Assembly (NCBI RefSeq): GCF_900104335.1
Contig: NZ_FMXT01000001.1
Location: 248,001-312,000 of the forward strand
Reading direction: 5' to 3'
Length of the DNA: 64,000 bases
Source: Pseudobutyrivibrio sp. YE44
GTDB lineage: Bacteria > Bacillota > Clostridia > Lachnospirales > Lachnospiraceae
Shown here: positions 43,262-50,140 of the stretch, one piece after another
How positions within the stretch are numbered: the first letter of the stretch is position 1
How the letters are laid out: each line of letters begins with the position of its first letter
Program-made: the position numbers and the translations under genes
Notes under the pieces: model-generated
The model's database searches: none
What the model was told of the DNA's origin: nothing
What the model saw: the letters and a program-made list of their open reading frames with translations, nothing else

Positions 43262-43406
43262 ACCAGTAAATACTACAGAAGAGATGGTCTTTGATTTTGA
43301 TGGTGACGATTATCTTGATCCTGCAGAAGAGGAGGAGTTGATGCATTCGCTGGATGACGATCAGGATGAAGCCGACTTTGATGATGAGTTTGATGAGGAT
43401 TTTTAG
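43218..43406 (+). CDS. Short EF-hand/acidic protein related to the 12295 product
   Basis: 62 residues. IFPGRPVNTTEEMVFDFDGDDYLDPAEEEEL followed by an Asp/Glu tail aligns with the N-terminus of the Ltp-repeat protein (LFDRPVRGGSDRMFDYNRDGVLDPNEL plus acidic tract). The helical and Ltp parts are missing. The start has no good ribosome site, so it may be a fragment of a longer gene, or a stand-alone calcium-loop peptide. Confidence 0.5.
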   Translation: MGKLKEQFFVIFPGRPVNTTEEMVFDFDGDDYLDPAEEEELMHSLDDDQDEADFDDEFDEDF

Positions 43407-43452
43407 GTACAGTAAGTCTTATGGAATATGATTATGTGAGGTTACTTTTTTG

Positions 43453-43481
43453 TTTACAAACTATTTATCAGTAGATATAAT
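43453..43481 (+). promoter_or_regulatory. Promoter of a probable antitoxin RNA
   Basis: -35 TTTACA (43453) and -10 TATAAT (43476) with the ideal 17-bp spacing; expected start near 43488. No gene on this strand follows before the terminator. Confidence 0.65.
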
Positions 43482-43487
43482 GAAAGT

Positions 43488-43582
43488 GTAAAAAAGGTGC
43501 TAACCGATTAACGGTTGGTCCGTTCAGAAAAAGCAGTAGTAACCGCTCAGTCTTACCAGGACCTATGAGCGGTTACTTTTTT
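43488..43582 (+). ncRNA. Probable antisense RNA antitoxin (about 95 nt)
   Basis: Runs from the promoter at 43453-43481 to the hairpin terminator at 43539-43582. Its 3' end overlaps the stop codon of the toxin gene on the other strand, and its 5' end (GGTGCTAACCG...CGGTTGGTC) has an inverted partner in the toxin leader at 43743-43773. Length and overlap fit a type I antitoxin. Confidence 0.5.
43539..43582. terminator. Bidirectional terminator of the toxin and antitoxin RNAs
   Basis: A perfect 11-bp stem (GTAACCGCTCA / TGAGCGGTTAC), followed by six T on the plus strand and by CTTTTT a few bases on for the minus strand. The right arm contains the toxin stop codon. Confidence 0.8.
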
Positions 43583-43668
43583 GTTGCATTGTCTCGGCCA
43601 ACTTTGTAGCCGATTCCAAATGCTGTAAATAATAATCCAGTAATAGCTACAAATTGCTCTAATGTCAT
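43573..43668 (-). CDS. Holin-like small hydrophobic peptide, candidate type I toxin
   Basis: 31 residues: MTLEQFVAITGLLFTAFGIGYKVGRDNATKK, shown here as two parts, a single membrane helix (LEQFVAITGLLFTAFGIGY) and a basic tail. On the minus strand GGAGGG lies 8 nt before the ATG. Size, one helix and charged tail match the holin-like toxins of Gram-positive type I toxin-antitoxin loci. A convergent short RNA with its own promoter overlaps its 3' end. Confidence 0.6.
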   Translation of the reverse strand: MTLEQFVAITGLLFTAFGIGYKVGRDNATKK

Positions 43669-43742
43669 AAAAGTTTCCCTCCATAGATATTTCTGCTCAA
43701 AGACAGATTATTCTAAATAGAGGTCTCAGTCCTCTAGTAGAA

Positions 43743-43773
43743 GACCAACCGCTAACCTGTAAATGGTAGCACC
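43743..43773 (-). repeat. Inverted partner of the antitoxin RNA 5' end
   Basis: Read on the minus strand this begins GGTGCTACC and ends GCGGTTGGTC, like 43496-43520 on the plus strand. Both RNAs of the locus would carry related 5' sequences. Confidence 0.5.
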
Positions 43774-43849
43774 ATCAGTCAGTTTAGCAAATTTAATGTA
43801 TATTAACAATCGAACAAATTATAAAATCAATATACATGTATTATACTGT

Positions 43850-43880
43850 ACGATAAAAAGTCACAGTAGGGTGATATTAT
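43850..43880 (+). promoter_or_regulatory. ACGAT-AGTCAC-N10-TATTAT promoter-like box
   Basis: ACGAT at 43850, AGTCAC at 43859 and TATTAT at 43875, 53 nt before the membrane-anchored gene. Fourth clear member of the recurrent set. Confidence 0.5.
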
Positions 43881-43932
43881 TTATTCACAAGCCACAAGGC
43901 AATAATAGTGAAGGTGATTATGGAAATATATT

Positions 43933-44769
43933 ATGAAGGATGACACATCTACAAATCTCCAAAAATCAAATAGCAGAATGCTAAAATTCATGGTAATCGT
44001 AACTGTGGTGATCATAGCCATCTTATCCTTGGACAAGGCAATAAACCAATATTCTGGTCATAAGGCTAAGCAGGCGGAAGCTGCAAGGCAGGAGTTTGCC
44101 AAGTCTGTTGAGACCATGGATTTATCACCCTATTCTAAAAGCTGCTACAAAAGCTTATCTGTCACCAAAACTGATTTCACCGGTGGTGGCGGACTTAAAA
44201 GCAACAACAGCTTGTTTCAAACCAATTACATTACCCTTGAGGGAGAGGGCGTTGGCACTGAGCAGCTTTCCCATGAGCAGGTCTACAACTATATGCATAG
44301 CACTTTGGAGGCCATGTATGCGGATATTGATTCTATGTGTGAGAACAGTCCTTATGTGCAGCATATAAAGAATGGGGATGCCATTTATCGCGGCGAGAGG
44401 ATATACAATTATAGAAACTACATAAGCTTTACCCTTAGGGATACTAAGAATGAGTACCAGATTTTGCTGTTTTATCCTCCGGAGGATTCAATGGATAAGA
44501 ACTTCTATGTTAGGGCTAACTCTAATACAGAGCATGCAAGTGAGGAGTGGAACAATAGCAAATTCAACGGTTCATCCTCTGGCTCATCTTCTAAGGGACG
44601 CTCTGGTGGCACCTACAAGAAGAAGGATATTTATGACAGCAGTCGCTATAAGGATGCTGACAGCTTTGCAGAGGACTACTACGAGGAATTCTATGACTAT
44701 GATGACTACGAGGATGACGACGATGCTTATGATGGGGCTGTGGATTATTGGGAGGAGTGGAATGAATAG
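43933..44769 (+). CDS. Membrane-anchored protein with acidic tail
   Basis: 278 residues. One N-terminal membrane helix (MVIVTVVIIAILSL, ~18-33) anchors a soluble part. SYxTLEGEG-like beta segments fill ~75-195, then a Ser/Gly linker (GSSSGSSSKGRSGG) and a very acidic Tyr/Asp tail. No lipobox and no known domain. It is a single gene under the recurrent promoter-like box, like the lipoprotein at 30338. Confidence 0.7.
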   Translation: MKDDTSTNLQKSNSRMLKFMVIVTVVIIAILSLDKAINQYSGHKAKQAEAARQEFAKSVETMDLSPYSKSCYKSLSVTKTDFTGGGGLKSNNSLFQTNYITLEGEGVGTEQLSHEQVYNYMHSTLEAMYADIDSMCENSPYVQHIKNGDAIYRGERIYNYRNYISFTLRDTKNEYQILLFYPPEDSMDKNFYVRANSNTEHASEEWNNSKFNGSSSGSSSKGRSGGTYKKKDIYDSSRYKDADSFAEDYYEEFYDYDDYEDDDDAYDGAVDYWEEWNE

Positions 44770-44820
44770 ATGGGTATTTTTCTTTGAAATTTCATGTTAT
44801 ACTAAGGGAGAAAAGCATAG

Positions 44821-45068
44821 TGAGTAAAAAGTATGGTGATTACGATATGTGCAAAGCGGTTATTGATATTGAGAATATGGGCATTGAGAAGGGGCTTGAG
44901 CAGGGGCTTGAGCAGGGGCTTGAACAGGGCGAAATCCTTGGTAGAGAGAAGACACTAATCGAAAGCATCAAAAATCTTATGAGCAATACTAAGCAGTCAT
45001 ACGATGAGGTATGTAAGCTCTTGGGGCTAAGTGTTACAGAGGCGGACAAGCTCAAATCGATGATTTAA
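44821..45068 (+). pseudogene. C-terminal remnant of an Rpn-type nuclease gene
   Basis: GDYDMCKAVIDIENMG...GLEQGLEQGLEQG...REKTLIESIKNLM matches the tail of the complete Rpn-type protein at 58398 (GDYNMCKAIMEIERKS...GLEQGK...REKSIKELMKNL). The whole nuclease domain is missing. The GLEQ units are encoded by repeated 12-bp blocks. It may still be translated from the ATG near 44847. Confidence 0.7.
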
Positions 45069-45089
45069 TGATATTATTTTATAGCAACA

Positions 45090-45127
45090 GCTGCGGGGCG
45101 ACATGCCTTGCAGCACTTTTTATATTT
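45090..45127 (+). terminator. Rho-independent terminator
   Basis: GCTGCGGGG / CCTTGCAGC (9 bp, two G-T pairs), followed by a T-rich tail. Confidence 0.75.
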
Positions 45128-45148
45128 TTGATATAGGAAGATGAGATT

Positions 45149-45442
45149 ATGGACACAAAAAGAGAATGGGCCAGAAGCAGGGATGAGTTGGTGCAGGCTA
45201 TTAGGAGCCTGGGATTTCCTGATGAGCTGGGAGAACAGATTGCAAAGATGCTTGGCAGTCCAAAGGCGATGCAGAGGATGATGGCATATCTTTATAATGT
45301 AAAGCCAAACACAGCTGAGCTAATAGTGGATGAGGCCCTTGCAATTTGCAGTGATATAGAAAGATGGCGAGAGAAGAAAGCCAGTGAGGCTGCCAATGCA
45401 AAGTATAATGAGATGCTTTACTATGGGCTGGATGGACCCTAA
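45149..45442 (+). CDS. Small conserved-looking helical protein (97 aa)
   Basis: Helical throughout: DELVQAIRSLGFPDELGEQIAKMLGSPKAMQRMMAYLYNVKPNTAELIVDEALAICSDIERW, in separate helices of about 12-18 residues. I have the impression of a family common in Lachnospiraceae, but no function is known. A single gene with its own ribosome site, following a terminator. Confidence 0.6.
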   Translation: MDTKREWARSRDELVQAIRSLGFPDELGEQIAKMLGSPKAMQRMMAYLYNVKPNTAELIVDEALAICSDIERWREKKASEAANAKYNEMLYYGLDGP

Positions 45443-45521
45443 ATAGGTACACCTCCATGAGTTATCCTATACATAGTTAATCAAGGAACTTAATGTGTAG
45501 GAACTTATGGAGGTGTTTTTT

Positions 45522-45620
45522 ATGAAAGGATATGTTGTTTCTGAGGGTTACATGGGATTAGTTGATGGCAAGTATGAGTTATTTGCAACAGAGGATGAAT
45601 ACTACGAGTATGTTGAATAA
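45522..45620 (+). CDS. 32-aa conserved-type peptide
   Basis: The ATG follows GGAGGTG 8 nt upstream. It encodes MKGYVVSEGYMGLVDGKYEL, then an acidic tail. The beta-hairpin-like pattern GYMG...DGKYELFATEDEYYEY resembles tiny proteins often seen in Clostridia. Function unknown. Confidence 0.55.
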   Translation: MKGYVVSEGYMGLVDGKYELFATEDEYYEYVE

Positions 45621-45678
45621 AGCTAGGATTATTTATATAATTTACAAAAAGAAGGAAATAGGGAGCTAATAGTACCTA

Positions 45679-46304
45679 ATGGAAAATAAGGGTGAAGTTA
45701 TTATATATCAAACTGAAGATGGACTAAGTAAATTAGAGGTCAATCTTATAAATGAGACGGTGTGGTTGTCTATTGATCAGATGGCGGAATTGTTTCAGCG
45801 TGACCGAAGTGTAATAGGAAAGCATGTTAGAAACATATTTAAAGAAGGTGAGTTGGAGAAAGAAGCAGTATGGGCAAAATTTGCCTATACTGCCGCAGAT
45901 GGTAAAGAATATAATGTGGATTTCTATAATCTCGATGTTATTATTTCAGTAGGCTATAGAGTAAAATCACAGCGTGGTACGCAATTCCGTATATGGGCTA
46001 ATTCTGTTTTAAAAGAGTACATCATCAAAGGGTTTGCCATGGATGATGAGCGACTAAAAGGAAATGGTGGCGGAAATTACTGGAAAGAGCTGATGCCGAG
46101 AAACCATTTATGGGACTCACTTCATTTGCAGGTGAGTTGCCAGCCCTTAAGGACATAGGTATTGCAAAGAATTATCTAAAGGCTGATGAGCTAAAAACTC
46201 TTAATAATCTTGTTTCTGGTTACTTTGATTTGGCTGAAATCAATTCTATTGAACATAAACCTATGTATATCTCCAGTGGAAGAAGAGTATTTGAGAAGTA
46301 TTAA
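45679..46304 (+). pseudogene. Broken RhuM-family virulence-type gene
   Basis: The first frame (45679-46158) encodes the RhuM N-terminus: ETVWLSIDQMAELFQRDRSVIGKHVRNIFKEGEL, YNLDVIISVGYRVKSQRGTQFRIWAN and KEYIIKGFAMDDERL. Around 46090-46125 coding shifts frame, and a middle part of the family (about 100 residues) is missing. The C-terminal signature (GDIGIAKNYL-like: KDIGIAKNYLKADELKTLNN) continues in another frame to 46304. An internal deletion plus frameshift has inactivated it. Confidence 0.7.
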
Positions 46305-46371
46305 AGATGTTGCTAAAATTGTTAAGAATAAGGCAAGAAAAAAATAAATAAAACTCAAAGGGAGGTACACT

Positions 46372-46713
46372 ATGCCATTTATTGATTCAAAAATCACATT
46401 ACCAGTATCAGCAGATACAAAGGAAGAGCTTAAGTCTGAGCTTGGAAAGCTCATCACAACTTTAAACAAAACAGAGACATATCTCATGGTGGGCATAGAT
46501 GATGCGTACGATTTATGGCTGGGTGGAAAGAAGCTTGAGAAGGGGGCTTATGTTGCGGTCAGCCTTTATGGAAATGCATCTTCTGATGCCTATGACAAGC
46601 TCACAGGACAGATTTGCGACTTGTTTTCATCAAAGCTTGGTATTCCGGGCGATTCAGTATACGTCACCTACCATCCCGTAACAGATTGGGGCTGGAATGG
46701 GCGTAACTTCTAG
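46372..46713 (+). CDS. MIF-like tautomerase-superfamily protein
   Basis: 113 residues, the usual MIF length. It begins MPFIDSKITLPV, leaving the catalytic Pro1 after Met removal. VGIDDAYDLWLGGK and GAYVAVSLYGNA (~40-68) are the central strands, and IPGDSVYVTYHPVTDWGWNG closes the fold. Probably a trimeric tautomerase or binding protein. AGGGAGG site; single gene; converges on the GH9 gene. Confidence 0.8.
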   Translation: MPFIDSKITLPVSADTKEELKSELGKLITTLNKTETYLMVGIDDAYDLWLGGKKLEKGAYVAVSLYGNASSDAYDKLTGQICDLFSSKLGIPGDSVYVTYHPVTDWGWNGRNF

Positions 46714-46727
46714 GGTTATGTAAACAT

Positions 46728-46817
46728 AAAAAGCACTTGCAATATATCTTAGTATTTTCAATGAATATAGGCTTGACCGATATTGAAAATACTATTAGAT
46801 ATATGCAAGTGCTTTTT
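46728..46817. terminator. Long bidirectional terminator/inverted repeat
   Basis: Arms of about 38 bases (AAAAAGCACTTGCA ... TAGTATTTTCAAT against ATTGAAAATACTA ... TGCAAGTGCTTTTT) with a ~20-nt loop lie between converging genes. Much longer than other terminators here. Confidence 0.85.
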
Positions 46818-46830
46818 GTTGTTTATATAA

Positions 46831-48462
46831 CTATATTCCAGCTAATACAAAGACTAGTGGTGAGTTCCAATATATAGTGATTTCATTCAAAGAGTAAGCT
46901 TGCACATGATCCTCATAGCACTTCATTGGTGCAGTATCAGCGGGAATCTGCTGTGCAATCTCATCCTGCAATCCGCAGTTAGGCCCTCCAGATACAAGTC
47001 CTGGCCAAGGATCAAGGCCAGCCGCATCTGTAGGGCGAAGATGAGGATGCTTGTAGGCGTTGGTGCCTTCACCTGTGATGTAGCTAATGTTCATGGTGTT
47101 GCAACCAAGGAGATAATCAAGTCCTGAAGTTATAAGCGTCTTGTATTCATCCTTTGGCTGAAGCTTGTTGGCAACAGTGAGAATCATCATATATTTCAGG
47201 AGCTCCATGTTGCTGCCCCAGATGAAATCATCCTTTGTCATGCAAAGTCCAAAGCCGTTTTTCTTGCCGTTCTGGCTCAGACGTGTAGCTTCCTTTTCAA
47301 AGTCAGCCTTTACGAGGGCTGTAAGCTCGTTATCCTCTTTCTTAAGAAGGAGAGAGAGGGCACCGAGGCCAGCTACATCAGCCCAGCCGAAGCAGGTAAA
47401 CATATTTCCGTGGAAGCCTTGCTCACTGGAAGCACCATCATAATGAAGAAGCTTTCCCTTCTGTGTAAGGGCATCCTCATAATACTTCTTATCCCCCAGG
47501 GCTTCGTAAAGAGCACAAGCAGCCCAAAATCTATTTGAATAATCCTCTGGCTCTGGGTATTCGCCAGTGTTGGAACCTTCTGCGTTTTTAAATAAGGTAG
47601 GCGCTGGATTTTTCTCAAGCCAATCATAAGCTTTTTTAGCTCGGTCTAAGAGCAATTCAGCGAAATTCTTATCATAATCCTTGTAAATGCTGTAAGCCAG
47701 TGCAAACACAGCGGCAATATCAGCTGTTGCAAGGCTGGAAACTGGAAACAGGAAAAGTTCTTCCTTATCAGCCTCAGGCATAATGAATGGAGCATGATTA
47801 AAGGTGGTCACCTTGTGCCAAACGCTGCCGTTTTCGCGCTGCATCTTCATAAGGAAGTTAAGCTCCACCTTCACCTCGGCAAGAATATCAGGCAAAAGTC
47901 CCTTGTCACCCTTTTCCTCAGGAATATCGAACTTTACCTGAAGAAGGTTTGGGAAGAAGCGCACTGCGTATAGAATATGGGCAACAGCCACAGAGCCAGC
48001 AGTGGAATATCTTCCATAATCCCCAGCATCGTGCCAGCCGCCGCTAACATCAACGGCAGGAACATCCTCACCGTAGACGGTGGCCTTTGTGGTATGGCAT
48101 GGCTCATGGTAATAGATTCCAGCGTGGTCTTTATCCAAGCCCTGACCGCAACGAAGATAGTAGAAGCATTTGCAAGCATGCTTCATAAGCTGCTCAAAAC
48201 AATCATTTTTAATAGTGAAGCTGTAGCTTTCTGCATCCTCCGCAAGGATTTTGTACTGGCCGCTGGTGTTTACTTCACTGAAATCACCGAAGCTAATATC
48301 TTCACCAGAAATTTCGTCTGTACCGAAGTGAGTAGCAGTGCCCTGGAAAACCACATTTCCTTTAGCATCAACTACAGTAAAGTTAGAAGGCTGGAAGTTG
48401 AAAACCGCCTTTTTTGTGCTGGAAGATAGGTATCCAACCTGATTTACATACACATTTTTCAT
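46831..48462 (-). CDS. Glycoside hydrolase family 9 enzyme, no signal peptide
   Basis: 543 residues. An N-terminal Ig-like CelD_N domain (NVYVNQVGYLSSSTKKAVF...) precedes the GH9 (alpha/alpha)6 barrel. The nucleophile-side motif GGWHDAGDYGRYS holds the paired Asp; the His motif is HPHLRPTDAAG; the acid Glu is in SLNEITIYWNSPLVF. GH9 enzymes cut beta-1,4-glucans. The lack of a signal peptide points to cytoplasmic work on imported cello- or mixed-linkage oligosaccharides. The promoter has an AAACGTTT palindrome, suggesting LacI/CcpA control. Confidence 0.9.
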   Translation of the reverse strand: MKNVYVNQVGYLSSSTKKAVFNFQPSNFTVVDAKGNVVFQGTATHFGTDEISGEDISFGDFSEVNTSGQYKILAEDAESYSFTIKNDCFEQLMKHACKCFYYLRCGQGLDKDHAGIYYHEPCHTTKATVYGEDVPAVDVSGGWHDAGDYGRYSTAGSVAVAHILYAVRFFPNLLQVKFDIPEEKGDKGLLPDILAEVKVELNFLMKMQRENGSVWHKVTTFNHAPFIMPEADKEELFLFPVSSLATADIAAVFALAYSIYKDYDKNFAELLLDRAKKAYDWLEKNPAPTLFKNAEGSNTGEYPEPEDYSNRFWAACALYEALGDKKYYEDALTQKGKLLHYDGASSEQGFHGNMFTCFGWADVAGLGALSLLLKKEDNELTALVKADFEKEATRLSQNGKKNGFGLCMTKDDFIWGSNMELLKYMMILTVANKLQPKDEYKTLITSGLDYLLGCNTMNISYITGEGTNAYKHPHLRPTDAAGLDPWPGLVSGGPNCGLQDEIAQQIPADTAPMKCYEDHVQAYSLNEITIYWNSPLVFVLAGI

Positions 48463-48506
48463 AATAATTACCCGCCTTTTGTATTAAATCTATAAAACCT
48501 AAATCC

Positions 48507-48524
48507 ATTATAGCGAAAACGTTT
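48507..48524 (-). promoter_or_regulatory. GH9 promoter with cre/LacI-like operator
   Basis: On the minus strand TATAAT (complement of 48507-48512) lies just after TTAAACGTTTTCG, which matches the cre consensus at 11 of 14 positions and includes the palindrome AAACGTTT (48517-48524). Binding there would block RNA polymerase. Confidence 0.5.
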
Positions 48525-48676
48525 AAGTAATGGAATACATTAATTTTGATATGTGAGAAATTATCCAATTAATTAAATTTGAATAAAATTCTTTTTTAGT
48601 GTAGTCTGCTAAAGTAAAGTGTGTTATTATAGTAACCGTACAATTAGTGATTATGCATTTACTAGGGAGATATGTT

Positions 48677-50038
48677 ATGGTGACTAGAACAAATGAACTT
48701 AAGAAACTTGAGGCAATCTACAACGAAAATGGCAATAATCTTGTGCTGTTGTATGGTCGTCTTGGTAGCGGAAAAGAGGATTTACTGGATTCTTTCACTA
48801 CTGGTAAATCTTATTTCTATTATAGAAGCCGTCAGTGCTCTGACGACAAGCAGCTGGCATATTTTGATAAACAGATGCGAGAGACCTACAGATTCATGAA
48901 AATTTCTGAATCTTATGAGGAAAGCTTCAAGAATTTCCGCTCAAAGGATGGTTCAAAGCTGGTGGTCATCATTGATGAGGCACAGTTTGCGGTTAAAAAG
49001 ACAAACGAGCTGTTTTCAGCTTTAGTTTCCCTTAAAGATAGAAAGCTATATCCTGGAAAGGTTATGATTATTCTAGTTAGCTCATCTATTGTTTGGGCTC
49101 AAAATACCTTTACAGATATTATTGGAAATCAGAAATCGGCAGTTGACGAGATGATCAAGCTTGAGAATCTTTCTTTCCTTGATGTGGTTCGTGCCTTCCC
49201 TGATTATTCAGTGGCTCAGTCTGTCAGCACTTACGGCATAATCGGTGGCGTTGCTGAATATGTGGATAGATGGAATGGCAGACGCACTATTAAGCAAAAT
49301 GTTTGCGAGCATATCCTTAGTCCTACAGGTTTCCTTTATAAAGAGGCGGAGGGCTACATCTCTACAGAGCTCCGCGAGCTTTCTTGCTACAACACAATTT
49401 TAGGCTCTATCGCCGCTGGCAATGAAAAGCTTAACGACTTGTTCGAGGATACAGGCTATTCTCGTGCAAAGATTTCAGTATATATGAAGAATCTGGCAGC
49501 CTTCGACATCGTTGATAAGGTAGTTTCCTTCGAGACCGGTGGTTGGGACAACACAAAGAAAGGTGTTTACAGAATCGTAGACCCATACATCAATTTCTGG
49601 TTCACCTTCGTTTATCCTCATTTGTCAGAGCTTATCTCTAGACAGCCAGAGTCTTTCTACAACGAGTTTATCGCTCCATATTTGGATGATTATCTCCAGT
49701 CATACTTTGTGGATGTTTGTCGTGAGTACCTACATCTTCTTAATGTGGTTGGTCAGCTTCCAATCAAGCTTGTTAAAATCGGCACTTGGATTGGAAAAGA
49801 GGGTACTATCGATGTAATCGGTCAGAGCTCAAATCGTGAAAACGTGGTTGGTATTTGTAACTGGGCTGATAAGCAAATGAGCTTTGCTCGTTACGAGGAA
49901 CTTCTGGAGTCTATGAAGAAGGCCCGCATTACAGCCAACACCATTTACCTGTTCTCAGCTACAAAGTTTGACGCCAAGCTTGTAGACCTTGCTAAAGAAA
50001 AAAATAGCGTTGTTCTTGTGGACATGACAGAGCTGTAA
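48677..50038 (+). CDS. DUF234-type archaeal-like ATPase
   Basis: 453 residues from the ATG at 48677 (GGGAG 7 nt upstream). The N-terminal AAA-type ATPase shows LLYGRLGSGKEDLLDSF (~22-38), where the residue after the Walker A Lys is Glu instead of Thr/Ser. Walker B is KLVVIIDEAQF (~95-105) and LVSSSIVWAQNT is the sensor region. A winged helix (~225-285) and a C-terminal DUF234-like part with a nuclease-like look (~330-453) follow. The family is often linked to mobile DNA; its role is not known. A terminator follows. Confidence 0.75.
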   Translation: MVTRTNELKKLEAIYNENGNNLVLLYGRLGSGKEDLLDSFTTGKSYFYYRSRQCSDDKQLAYFDKQMRETYRFMKISESYEESFKNFRSKDGSKLVVIIDEAQFAVKKTNELFSALVSLKDRKLYPGKVMIILVSSSIVWAQNTFTDIIGNQKSAVDEMIKLENLSFLDVVRAFPDYSVAQSVSTYGIIGGVAEYVDRWNGRRTIKQNVCEHILSPTGFLYKEAEGYISTELRELSCYNTILGSIAAGNEKLNDLFEDTGYSRAKISVYMKNLAAFDIVDKVVSFETGGWDNTKKGVYRIVDPYINFWFTFVYPHLSELISRQPESFYNEFIAPYLDDYLQSYFVDVCREYLHLLNVVGQLPIKLVKIGTWIGKEGTIDVIGQSSNRENVVGICNWADKQMSFARYEELLESMKKARITANTIYLFSATKFDAKLVDLAKEKNSVVLVDMTEL

Positions 50039-50069
50039 TTGGTATAATTGAATAGAATTTTAAATGGGA

Positions 50070-50109
50070 GAAGCCTTTGCAATAGATTTTGCAGAGGCTT
50101 CCATTTTGT
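50070..50109 (+). terminator. Rho-independent terminator
   Basis: An 11-bp stem (GAAGCCTTTGC / GCAGAGGCTTC, one G-T pair) is followed by CATTTTGTT. Confidence 0.75.
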
Positions 50110-50140
50110 TAATTCTAAATTTTATTTTGGGAGCTATGTT

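Noticed and set aside
47977-48429. Plus-strand 150-aa frame opposite the GH9 gene
   Set aside because: Antisense shadow of the GH9 N-terminal domain with no ribosome site.
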